Shown here: positions 17,938 to 26,007 of the stretch, piece by piece
Layout: every line of letters begins with the position of its first letter
How positions within the stretch are numbered: the first letter of the stretch is position 1
Assembly (NCBI GenBank): GCA_024684065.1
Contig: JAIKXO010000157.1
Coordinates: 1 to 30,870, forward strand
Source: Lachnospiraceae bacterium
Lineage (GTDB): Bacteria; Bacillota_A; Clostridia; Lachnospirales; Lachnospiraceae
Direction: 5' to 3'
Length of the DNA: 30,870 nucleotides
Notes under the pieces: generated by a model
What the model was told of the DNA's origin: nothing
Seen by the model: the letters and a program-made list of their open reading frames with translations, nothing else
The model's database searches: none
Position numbers and translations under genes: made by a program

Positions 17938-19608
17938 TTATCCGTTTTCTTTTCCGACCGAAGAAAGAACGATTCTCGCAATTACCAGATATCCTACAAC
18001 CATCACCGCAAGGATCCCCCAGTTAAACATAATGTGCTTTGTGGTATATTCGAAACAATCCTCTGCCAGATGTTGAAGCGGCAGACCCTTCTGCTGAAGG
18101 CTCAGCTGCAGATCATTCAAATTCGCCGTTGTTCCGTACGCCTCCATACTCCAACGGCAGGTTGCAAACCATGAGATGATCTTAGTCGCTCCGGAAAGAG
18201 AGAACATCATACCGGAGAACAAAATCTGCGGCATCAAAAGAATCGGCGCCACCGTCATTGCCCGGTCAGCATTCGTGAAGAGCGAGGAAACAAACAGGCC
18301 CATAGCCGAGGCGGAAAGTGCCGTAATAAAGGTAGTGATCAGGATTTCCAAGAAGGGACTCATCATAACGCCCTCCTCCGGCATACCGACCGCCACCGCA
18401 AATACCACAACAATCAGGATACTCTGGATCACACATAATAATCCCAATACCAGGATCTTGGAGATAACATAATTGGTCAGAGATAAACCTGTCATATATT
18501 CCCGTTTCAGAATAGTACGCTCCTTACAGATTTCCTGAATCGCATTCAACATACCAACCCAGAACGCGCAACAGGACAGAGAGAACAACAGGCTTTTTGT
18601 CATTTCATACTGGTTAAACTGTTCTCCGTCCGATACAAAGGAAATCAAAACCGCCAGCAGCGGCGCCTGCAAAAGCAGCAAAATCAAGCGTTGTCTGTCA
18701 TTGAACACTAACTTCATATACCTTGCGCAAAGCACCGGGAGCTGTCTGCCCTTCTTTTTGTTTTTTGAGGAGGCGGGCGCCCTATCCTGAGTTCGGGTCT
18801 TTCCGGCCTGCTGACCCGCTACCGTAGCGTCAAACCTTTGCCTCCACTCAGGTGCATGATCCGTGATCATACTGTAGACATCCACTACATCCCCGACGCC
18901 GAAAAACTGAAGCGCTTCGTCATAGGAACCGAAGAAACAGAGATTTCCGCCCTTTCCCATAAAGACGATCTTATCACACATACGAAGCTGCAGGGTGCTG
19001 TGGGTAACTAAGATTACAGTCTTTCCGCCATCCGCCATTTCCCGCAGGGAATGCATAAGATTCCGCTCAGTTCCGGGATCCAATCCGGAGGCCGGCTCAT
19101 CTAAGAACAGGAGATTCGGATCCGACAGCAGCTCAACTGCAATACTGGCTCTCTTTCTCTGACCGCCGCTTAGGGCCTTAATAAAACTTTTTTTCTTTTC
19201 CGTCAGTTCTACCAGCGCAATCGCTCTCTCAATCGCCGCTTCTCTCTCCTTCTCCGACGTATCAGGCGGAAGCCTTAGCTTCGCCGTATAGGAAAGCATA
19301 TCGTAAAGCGACAGATTATCATAAACAATATCCGACTGGGGTACATAACCGATCAGCTTCTTCAGAGAATCAAAATTCTGATACAGATCCGCACCGTTAA
19401 TATATACATGCCCCGAAGCCGGCGGCAGATAACCGCACATTGCATTTAATATGGTAGATTTTCCGGCACCGGAGCCTCCGATGATGGCAATCAGCTCACC
19501 GGGCTTGATATGAAGGCTGACATTATTCCCGGTGACAAAGGCTTTGTTGCCCTTTCCTCTCTTTATTACAACATTTTCCGCGTCAACCGAAATACCTCCT
19601 CCATAACA
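17938..19608 (-). pseudogene. ABC transporter half (ATPase plus ABC-2 membrane domain) of an interrupted FHA-ABC fusion
   Basis: Directly after the TGA that ends the FHA reading frame, the same frame continues open through a complete ABC module. Walker A is G-G-S-G-A-G-K-S-T; Q-loop Y-V-P-Q-S-D, signature L-S-G-G-Q-R-K-R and Walker B L-L-F-L-D-E-P follow, then the H-loop V-T-H-S. After it come about six membrane segments of the ABC-2/ABCG type. No in-frame ATG, GTG or TTG exists between the TGA and Walker A; the first ATG (19440) lies just inside the ATPase and would delete Walker A. So this part was translated as a fusion with the FHA domains, as in mycobacterial Rv1747, and the TGA at 19609-19611 breaks it. 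Exported substrate unknown. Fusion is inferred from frame continuity; motifs are read directly. Confidence 0.75.
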
Positions 19609-20316
19609 TCAGTAGGAAATCATTCGGGAGGTAAAGATCAGCTTGGAATTCGTGATCATAATCACGTCCTTCTCATGCAAAACCTGCTTTCCCGTAATCC
19701 GCTGGTTATTTACAACGACCCCGTTTGTACTTCCGTTGTCCACGATATAATAGTGGCCGCCACTCGCGATGATCTTCGCGTGCAGCTTGGATACACTGAT
19801 ATGCGGCAGTAGAATCGAACATCCCTGCGCACGCCCGATCGTGATCTCCTGTTGACCCGAAAGAGGAACGGTATTCCAGGTATTCACCGAATCAGAAGCG
19901 GCAAAAACGAAAAGAACTCCTTCCGCAATGGTTTCAACACCGTCGTCTATACGGATGAAATCACCCTCGCAGAGCGCCCTCTGGAGAATAGAGGCATTAT
20001 TGTAAATTAGTCCGTTTGTACTAGGGGAGCCGTAGGCCCCTCTGTCCTCCATGATCCATTGACCGTTCGTCATTCGGAAACGCCCATGCTCTCCGGATAC
20101 CAACGGAGAGCTAAGGACGATATCGTTTCCCGGTCTGCGTCCGAAGCTGATCATGTCCTTTCGATAGTCGGCAAGCCGAATCGTAACCGGCGTATTGCCT
20201 CCATCAAAGATCGTCACGATGAGATCAGCTCCGCCGTTTGAAAAGCCTCCGCCCATAAAACTCTGAGCGCCCTGTCTTCCCGCACCCAGAATATTGGTTG
20301 TTTTGTCAAGATCCAT
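19609..20316 (-). CDS. Double FHA-domain protein (5' part of an FHA-FHA-ABC fusion ended by TGA)
   Basis: The ATG at 20316 is nine bases after GGGAGG; an ATG three codons earlier abuts that site and is unlikely. Codon 236 is TGA. The 235-residue product has two FHA domains. The first has G-R-R, S-G-E-H-G-R and S-T-N-G; the second has I-G-R, S-K-L-H-A and N-G-S-T-N-G, so the Arg, Ser, His and Asn that read phosphothreonine are kept in both. FHA domains bind pThr peptides, so the kinases encoded here are likely partners. It lies 21 bases after the phosphatase gene. As written the protein would be soluble and cut off from its transporter domain, and could still act as a pThr adaptor. Confidence 0.8.
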   Translation of the reverse strand: MDLDKTTNILGAGRQGAQSFMGGGFSNGGADLIVTIFDGGNTPVTIRLADYRKDMISFGRRPGNDIVLSSPLVSGEHGRFRMTNGQWIMEDRGAYGSPSTNGLIYNNASILQRALCEGDFIRIDDGVETIAEGVLFVFAASDSVNTWNTVPLSGQQEITIGRAQGCSILLPHISVSKLHAKIIASGGHYYIVDNGSTNGVVVNNQRITGKQVLHEKDVIMITNSKLIFTSRMISY

Positions 20317-20337
20317 AGCACACATCCTCCCTAGCCT

Positions 20338-21117
20338 CTAATCACGATCAAATAGACCAAACAATCCACCTCGTTTTCGTTTAACTTTGCACAGTATAAT
20401 CGTTACATTGTCTTTCCCGCCGTTCTCAAGAGCCATCCGAAGCAATTCGTCCACGGCAGGCCCAGTGTCATATTCCAAAAGCACTCTCGTAATCTCCTCG
20501 TTGGAAACCATATCCGTCAGACCATCCGAACAGATCAAATAAAGATCTCCATCCTGATACTGACCTTTCGCTACATAGGGTTCAATTCTCATCTCCTCGG
20601 GCGGAATTCCAAGATTCTGCGAGAGCGGAGGCTTTCCACCAACCAGATACGGCGCAGTATGGTCAACGGAGATCTGAGAAAGCTCTTCCCCTGCCAGACG
20701 AAAAATTCTGCTGTCTCCGATATTACAAAGAGTGATGTCCTGGTCGGAAAAAAGCAGCATGGCTCCTGTCGTACCCATGGACTCTACCTGATTGTCCTTT
20801 GCGTACTCACAAATTCATCTGTTTGCTTCTTCACAAAAGGATAAAAGAGTTTCTACCCTATCTGTCCCCACCGTCAGCTTTGCCGCGCATTCCGAAGCAA
20901 TCAACGAAGCAACCTCTCCGCACTCTTCTCCGCCCATCCCGTCAAAAATACCGACAAGCAAGGGAATCCCTCCGTAAAATTCCCCCAAAAGAACTTCCGG
21001 CATATATGCTTCATGATGCCTTAAATATTCGCCGTCCGCGATAAAATTGTCCTGGTTGATTTTTCGATATTTCCCAATATTACTGACGCATTAATATTTT
21101 ACCTTATATTTTTTCAT
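20338..21117 (-). pseudogene. PP2C-type Ser/Thr phosphatase, interrupted by TAA and TGA
   Basis: The reconstructed frame starts at the ATG at 21117 (M-K-K-Y-K-V-K-Y), meets TAA at codon 9 (21091-21093) and TGA at 20815-20817, then runs to 20338; 259 codons in all. The PP2C/PPM signature is otherwise complete: S-N-I-G-K-Y-R-K-I-N-Q-D-N-F, F-D-G-M-G-G, S-M-G-T-T-G, C-N-I-G-D-S-R-I, C-S-D-G-L-T-D and G-G-K-D-N-V-T, including the metal-binding Asp residues. This would be the phosphatase that reverses kinase action in this island. Its position between kinase 2 and FHA-ABC, with gaps of 24 and 21 bases, matches the usual kinase-phosphatase pairing. With both stops, an ATG at 20778 would give only the C-terminal half, which lacks the D-G-M-G-G metal site, so no active enzyme is expected unless stops are read through. 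Confidence 0.8.
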
Positions 21118-21141
21118 AGCATATCTCCGCCCGGCACCTTG

Positions 21142-23324
21142 TTATCTGGTCAGCATTATGCCCATTTCCGTATTGTCTGACAGGTAATAGGAGCCATATC
21201 CGCGTACGGTCGAACCATCCCGGTAAAACATTACATAAAAGGATTCTCCTTCGTCACTGTCCGCCGACAATACCATATTTTCAAAGCTGCATTGATAGGA
21301 AAACGGATCTCTTTCGTCCTTCGTCTGATTCTCGGCATTTTCTACCAACAAATAAGGATATCCGGTCACGGTTCCTTTGTTATCTGTCATATCGATTTCC
21401 ATCGTACAGAGAATCCCGGGGCAGTCAAAAAAAGCCGAAATGTCTGCGTTTTCATCGTCCGATCCCTCTGAGATCAAACATTTCCAGTTGCCGTTTAACT
21501 CATCTCCCCGCAGAATATATTCCACATTCGGGATATCTTCATCCTTATGAGCAAGAATAAAGCTCATAAACCAGTCAAAGTCCCTTAAAGAAGGCCCTTC
21601 CGCTGCAGAAGCGGATGCCGGTTCCTCTGTTATCGGATTATCCAAAGTATCCTCTCCGGTCTCTGAGGAAACAGCCTTCTGTGCCTGCTCCGCCTGAAGA
21701 TCCTCCCTCTTCGCCTGATTTGAAGATTTATTTGAAGCCTCCTTTGCGGTTTCTTCCACCTCGGCAGTTGTTTCCGTTTTCGTTCCGGTATCGCTGTCCG
21801 AATCACTCTTCAAAAAAACACGCCGAAAACGATAGATATGATAAGGCCGAGTCCCTACCATACGGCAAGAACGATCAGAATGATCTTAACAACCTTCTTC
21901 CACATCGGTTTTTCAGCCTTTTTCTCACCAAATTCCCCGACCTGACCACGATAGACCGTAGATTCTCCGGCATACGGATTGGGCGTATAGCTCTGAGGCT
22001 GGTTTCCGTACTGTGAGGCTGTCTGACTTTTCTGCCCTCCGTACTGCTGGTAGTTTATTCCCGCTGACATTCCCATTCCCGGCTGAGCGAGACCCTGTTG
22101 AGCGTTCATGCTTACATTTGCGCCCATATTCGCATTTGTATTTCCTGCTCCCGGCGCATGGCGTACTGACATAGTACGATCCAGGCCATCTGCGGAAGCA
22201 TAGATATCCTGACCTGACGGTCCCTGTTGAATCCCCGTTCCGGTCTGCTGTGTCGTCCCCGGTCCCTGTCCCGTACCCATTCCGACCTGTCCGGGGGCTC
22301 CTGCTCCCGGCGCATGCCGAACCGACATAGTACGATCCAGATCAACAACCGCCTGTTCTGTAGATTTCTCCGGAACAACCGGCTGTGAACTGACGGCCTG
22401 CGGAGAGGTATAGGTCCCGTTCAGTACCTTCTGAAGTGCCTGCTTCATCTCCTTTGCGCTCTGAAAACGCATTCCGGACTGATACGCGCATGCTTGAAGA
22501 ATTACCTCTGCCAAAGCCGGAGAGGCATCGCAGGGAGCCGGCAAGGCTTCTCCGTCCAGCCTCCTTCGAACAGCTGTCATCCTCTCATTGGGACTCATAT
22601 TGGTCTCCGGGGTTAGGAAAGGCAGAAGCTTTCGGTTTACGAAGCGGTACAACACCAAGCCCAGAGAATAAATATCCACCGTCCCATTATAGGCGATTCC
22701 CTTTTCCACCTCCGGCGCCATATAATTATAGGTACCCTTCTGAGAAAGGGCCCCCGCAACGTTTTCCAGCTTTCTAGCAACTCCGAAATCGCCGAGCTTA
22801 TAATCCCCGAACGAATTAACAAAAATGTTTTCCGGCTTGATATCCCGATGAATAACCTTCCGCATCGCACAGATTTCAAGCGCAGAACACATATCGATCC
22901 CAAGCTGGATGACCGCCTTCTCCGGCAGCATATCATCTCCGATAAAAGAATTTAAGGGGGTTAACAGCTCCATCCGAATCAGAATGGTCCAGCCTACCCT
23001 GTCCGTATGTTCTATTACTTTATAATCTTCAACGCTCACGATATTCTGAACGCCCTTAAAGGACTCCATCAGCTGGATCTCGCTGACAAAGTCATTTACG
23101 ATGCCGCTCAGATAAGACCTTGTATCATTTTCCGATAAGCCATCCGCGCGTAAGGACTCTACCTCTGACTCATTGGCCGGTATGGTTATGACCTTAATCG
23201 CCGCCTTGCTCTCGACCGAGTAATCGTTTCGAACCGCTTCATAAACGCTTCCATACGCCCCTCTGCCCAGCTGTTTTATAACCTACCACTCTGGCCAGAC
23301 AATGCTTATGATTTCATTATCCAT
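21142..23324 (-). pseudogene. Hanks-type Ser/Thr kinase (kinase 2) with extracellular domain, three lesions
   Basis: The frame begins at the ATG at 23324 and reads to W-P-E-W, then TAG at codon 14 (23283-23285), then V-I-K-Q-L-G-R-G-A-Y-G. The aligned start of kinase 1 has Ser at the TAG position and kinase 3 has Thr. The kinase domain is otherwise complete (A-I-K-V-I, H-R-D-I-K-P-E-N, D-F-G, M-A-P-E). The linker is Gly/Gln-rich with two copies of L-D-R-T-M-S-V-R-H-A-P-G. A transmembrane helix follows and is cut by TAG at 21855-21857. A run of seven A (21812-21818, T in the coding strand) needs one more base to join the extracellular part: a Thr/Glu/Lys-rich stalk and a C-terminal domain ending near G-Y-G-S-Y-Y-L. 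Total length would be about 727 codons. From an internal ATG at 23069 only a kinase lacking its N-lobe could be made. Confidence 0.8.
22144..22340 (-). repeat. 41-base direct repeat encoding the T-M-S-V-R-H-A-P-G motif
   Basis: Copies at 22144-22184 and 22300-22340 differ at three bases and both encode L-D-R-T-M-S-V-R-H-A-P-G-A-G in the linker of kinase 2. Related single copies are in kinase 1 (around 15778-15807) and kinase 3 (around 27277-27310). Confidence 0.8.
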
Positions 23325-23474
23325 GTTGCTTTATGCTCCCTGACGTAATTCCATAAAATATTTGGGTTCAGTATACTATATCCGGTAGGCAAATAAAATT
23401 ATGGCATAGGATTTTGCATATCATATCAACTTGCACGTTTCTGTGCCATTTTTTTCCTCGCAATGGTTTTTCTG

Positions 23475-23483
23475 TGGTATTAT
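23475..23483 (+). promoter_or_regulatory. Extended -10 promoter candidate for the HTH regulator
   Basis: TGGTATTAT fits an extended -10 element and lies about 50 bases before the regulator's ATG. No good -35 box is seen. On the opposite strand TATACT (near 23372-23377) could serve the kinase 2 operon, also with a weak -35. Confidence 0.35.
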
Positions 23484-23533
23484 ATGATGTAAGGACCGGT
23501 TTTCCTAATAATTATAATCGAAAGGAAATCAGA

Positions 23534-25342
23534 ATGTTTTCAGAACGGTTAAACAGCCTTTTCACCCTGTTGCAGTGCAGTAATACGGAGATTGCCGGTT
23601 ATGCCGGCTGCAGCCCCTCGCATATTTCGCGTTTTCGAACAGGCTCCCGAATTCCAAGGGAGCGAGGGCGCGCTGTAGAAAAGATCACAACTGCCCTGTA
23701 TCAATACGCAGTTGCTGAAAATCTGCTTCCGGAGCTTTGCCGGCTGTTGAATACGGACAATGATTCCGAAGAAGCGCTGATTCCCGCTATGATTGATTGG
23801 CTTTACAATACGGAAAAGTTTAATCCGCCTCCGTCCAAAACTCCTATGAGCAAGCAGATCCAAAAACAGGCACAGGACACCTTTGCTCAGAATCTTTCCA
23901 ATGTCATGTCCCTTCTGAAGCTTACAAACGCAAAGCTGGCGGCTGAGCTATCCATGGATCCCTCTATTATCAGCCGCTATAAAAACGGCGTCCTTGCTCC
24001 CCCTAAAAATGAACCGGTTGCCGAAAAACTGTGCGAAATCCTCTACCTCCGAGCTGTTTCAATAAACCAGACAGCAGAACTGGCCGACCTCTGCGGAACA
24101 GACGAAGAAAGCTTAAATACGGACTTTCTGCACCACTGGCTTCTGTATCCAACCGTACAGAAATCACCTGCTCTGGCGGAAACAGTTCTTTATACCATCG
24201 AAAACTTTTCTCCCTTACAAAATGTTCTTCCTTTAGTCAAAAAGCCCCCTGTTCCGCCCCGTAAATCCTGCTATTTCGGAACCGAAGGCCTCAGACAGGC
24301 GGTAATTCGTTTTCTCTCAAAGGCATCCAGGGCGGGAGGGGAATTGCTCCTGTATTCGGATGAACCTATGGATTGGATGACTGCGGATAAAGATTTTTTC
24401 GCAATCTGGGCAACTTTGATGGTGAATTGCGTACAGTATAACGTAACTATTAAGATTATCCATAATATGGATCGCAAAGCAAAGGAAATGGGAAACGCAA
24501 TAACCGGATGGTTCCCTTTATACGCCTCAGATAAGATTGAGCCCTATGTTTACCAGAAGCTCAGCAAACCCCGTTTTTTTCATACTTTCTTTTTACATAA
24601 AAACACGGCTTGTATTTATGGACAGTTCCCGATTGGCTCCAAAGAGGATCGTTTTTACGATTATATAACAGATCATGAAAAGCTTGAGGTCCTGGAACAG
24701 GAATTTAAGGTAATGCTCTCAAACGCAAAGCCTTTCCTGAAAATCTATTCCTCTGCCCAGCGAAATGAATACAATGAATTTTACGCCGACAAACTGGCGC
24801 CGGACATCTGTCTGCTGTCTGGTCTTCCTCTTATTACAATGCCGGAAGGTCTTTTTTCACGCATAGTAAAGCGCATAAAGCCGGATAAAAAAACAGAGCG
24901 GGATCTCACCGCCCTATATAAAAGAAATCGCAGCAAAATGCTGGAAAAGCTGAAAAAAAAGCTGCTTCATATCGTCTTATTCAATCCGGAAGAGACCTCT
25001 CAAAAGGAGCCTTATGTGAACTTTAAGACAGAGCTTTATGATCTTTGTGCAACCTATACAAAAAAGGAATATAACGAACATATCCGGGAACTGAAGAAGC
25101 TTGCGGAAACGGAGCCGAATTTTCGATTGACTGTATTAACCGCCCCGCCTTTTAAGGACGTACAGATCATTTCCTTTTCGGATAGTGTTATTGTTCTGCG
25201 AAACAAAGAGCCTTATGGCGCCTTTGTATTTATAAATTATCTTCTGGCAAAATCAGTTCAGGACTTTTTAATGGAATCCGTAAAAAGCCAGCACAAAAGC
25301 CTGTCAACAACCTTTCGACAGTTAAAGGACTGGTATCATTGA
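23534..25342 (+). CDS. Regulator with two N-terminal helix-turn-helix domains and a large unknown C-terminal region
   Basis: The ATG at 23534 follows AAAGGA; an earlier in-frame start near 23414 lies upstream of the likely promoter. The 602-residue protein has a Cro/CI-type HTH at about residues 10-45 (N-T-E-I-A-G-Y-A-G-C-S-P-S-H-I-S-R-F-R) and a second at about 120-165 (N-A-K-L-A-A-E-L-S-M-D-P-S-I-I-S-R-Y-K). The remaining 400 residues contain I-K-I-I-H-N-M-D-R-K-A-K-E-M and W-F-P-L-Y-A-S, a pattern I associate with uncharacterised clostridial regulators, and no known enzyme motif. It is soluble. The gene is divergent from the kinase 2 operon, with a 209-base shared upstream region, and ends in a seven-base tail-to-tail overlap with the lipoprotein gene, so it is the probable regulator of the neighbouring operons. 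It is the only intact plus-strand gene other than the transposase. Confidence 0.75.
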   Translation: MFSERLNSLFTLLQCSNTEIAGYAGCSPSHISRFRTGSRIPRERGRAVEKITTALYQYAVAENLLPELCRLLNTDNDSEEALIPAMIDWLYNTEKFNPPPSKTPMSKQIQKQAQDTFAQNLSNVMSLLKLTNAKLAAELSMDPSIISRYKNGVLAPPKNEPVAEKLCEILYLRAVSINQTAELADLCGTDEESLNTDFLHHWLLYPTVQKSPALAETVLYTIENFSPLQNVLPLVKKPPVPPRKSCYFGTEGLRQAVIRFLSKASRAGGELLLYSDEPMDWMTADKDFFAIWATLMVNCVQYNVTIKIIHNMDRKAKEMGNAITGWFPLYASDKIEPYVYQKLSKPRFFHTFFLHKNTACIYGQFPIGSKEDRFYDYITDHEKLEVLEQEFKVMLSNAKPFLKIYSSAQRNEYNEFYADKLAPDICLLSGLPLITMPEGLFSRIVKRIKPDKKTERDLTALYKRNRSKMLEKLKKKLLHIVLFNPEETSQKEPYVNFKTELYDLCATYTKKEYNEHIRELKKLAETEPNFRLTVLTAPPFKDVQIISFSDSVIVLRNKEPYGAFVFINYLLAKSVQDFLMESVKSQHKSLSTTFRQLKDWYH

Positions 25343-25968
25343 TCCGGAAATTCTCCATGCTCATTATAATATCTCTCATAATCCTCCGCATACATAATTC
25401 CATCGATGGATTCCAGCAAACTCAGGCCTTCCAGATCATAGAGAGAATACATCCCGCTCAGACATCCATTTTGCGTCGAAAAAGAAAACAGAGTTTCATT
25501 ATCCTTATCTACCGCTCTGTAATGCGTATCACAGTCTGTCATCCCCGGCTCAGCCGATGGTCCTGACACATGAATCTTAGCAATCGCCGCCTTAAATTCC
25601 TCTACGACGCCTTGATCCGTAAAGGTCTGCAGCGGCTGACTCTGTACTCCATAGTCCACGTTAACATAGAAGGCGGCAATCTCGTCCACCGGATAGGCTT
25701 CATCTATTCCGCCCTCCCTTGCCAGAAACAGCAGCAGACTCTCAGGATATTCGTGCTCCAGTGGATGGTAACCACTTCCGGTATTTTCCGTATTCTCTCC
25801 ACCTTCCTCCTGCGGTTCGGCCTCCTGCTTTGTCTCCTTCGGTTCTTCAGCTGAGACCGTGGCTTTCGGATCCTGCGTAACAATACCGATGTCGCCCGGT
25901 ACACAACCTGTAAGTAATATACCTGCAAATAAGCAGGTCACAAGCTCTGTTAAGATTCTCTTTTTCAT
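25336..25968 (-). CDS. Lipoprotein of unknown function downstream of kinase 3
   Basis: GAAGGAG precedes the ATG at 25968. The 210-residue protein has lipobox L-T-G-C (Cys22), a long Glu/Pro/Thr-rich stalk, and a compact domain from about residue 70 containing F-Y-V-N-V-D-Y-G-V-Q and Y-D-L-E-G-L-S-L-L. Two Cys in the domain (in T-D-C-D-T and N-G-C-L-S) could pair. It lies 39 bases after the kinase 3 stop and is probably its operon partner on the outer membrane face. Its last bases overlap the convergent regulator gene. No family recognised. Confidence 0.65.
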   Translation of the reverse strand: MKKRILTELVTCLFAGILLTGCVPGDIGIVTQDPKATVSAEEPKETKQEAEPQEEGGENTENTGSGYHPLEHEYPESLLLFLAREGGIDEAYPVDEIAAFYVNVDYGVQSQPLQTFTDQGVVEEFKAAIAKIHVSGPSAEPGMTDCDTHYRAVDKDNETLFSFSTQNGCLSGMYSLYDLEGLSLLESIDGIMYAEDYERYYNEHGEFPDQ

Positions 25969-26007
25969 CGTTTACTCCTTCAAATGTGCGTAGTCCCTCA
26001 CTCCTGT

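Noticed and set aside
19575..19611. GGAGGAGG before the ABC region as the ribosome site of a separate transporter gene
   Set aside because: No ATG, GTG or TTG in the ABC frame follows it; the only nearby TTG is out of frame and hits a stop six codons later. The Gly codons explain the sequence.
21142..21861. Independent gene for the secreted-looking domain after kinase 2
   Set aside because: It has no signal peptide or ribosome site of its own and joins the kinase membrane helix after one base is restored in the A7 run, so it is the kinase ectodomain.
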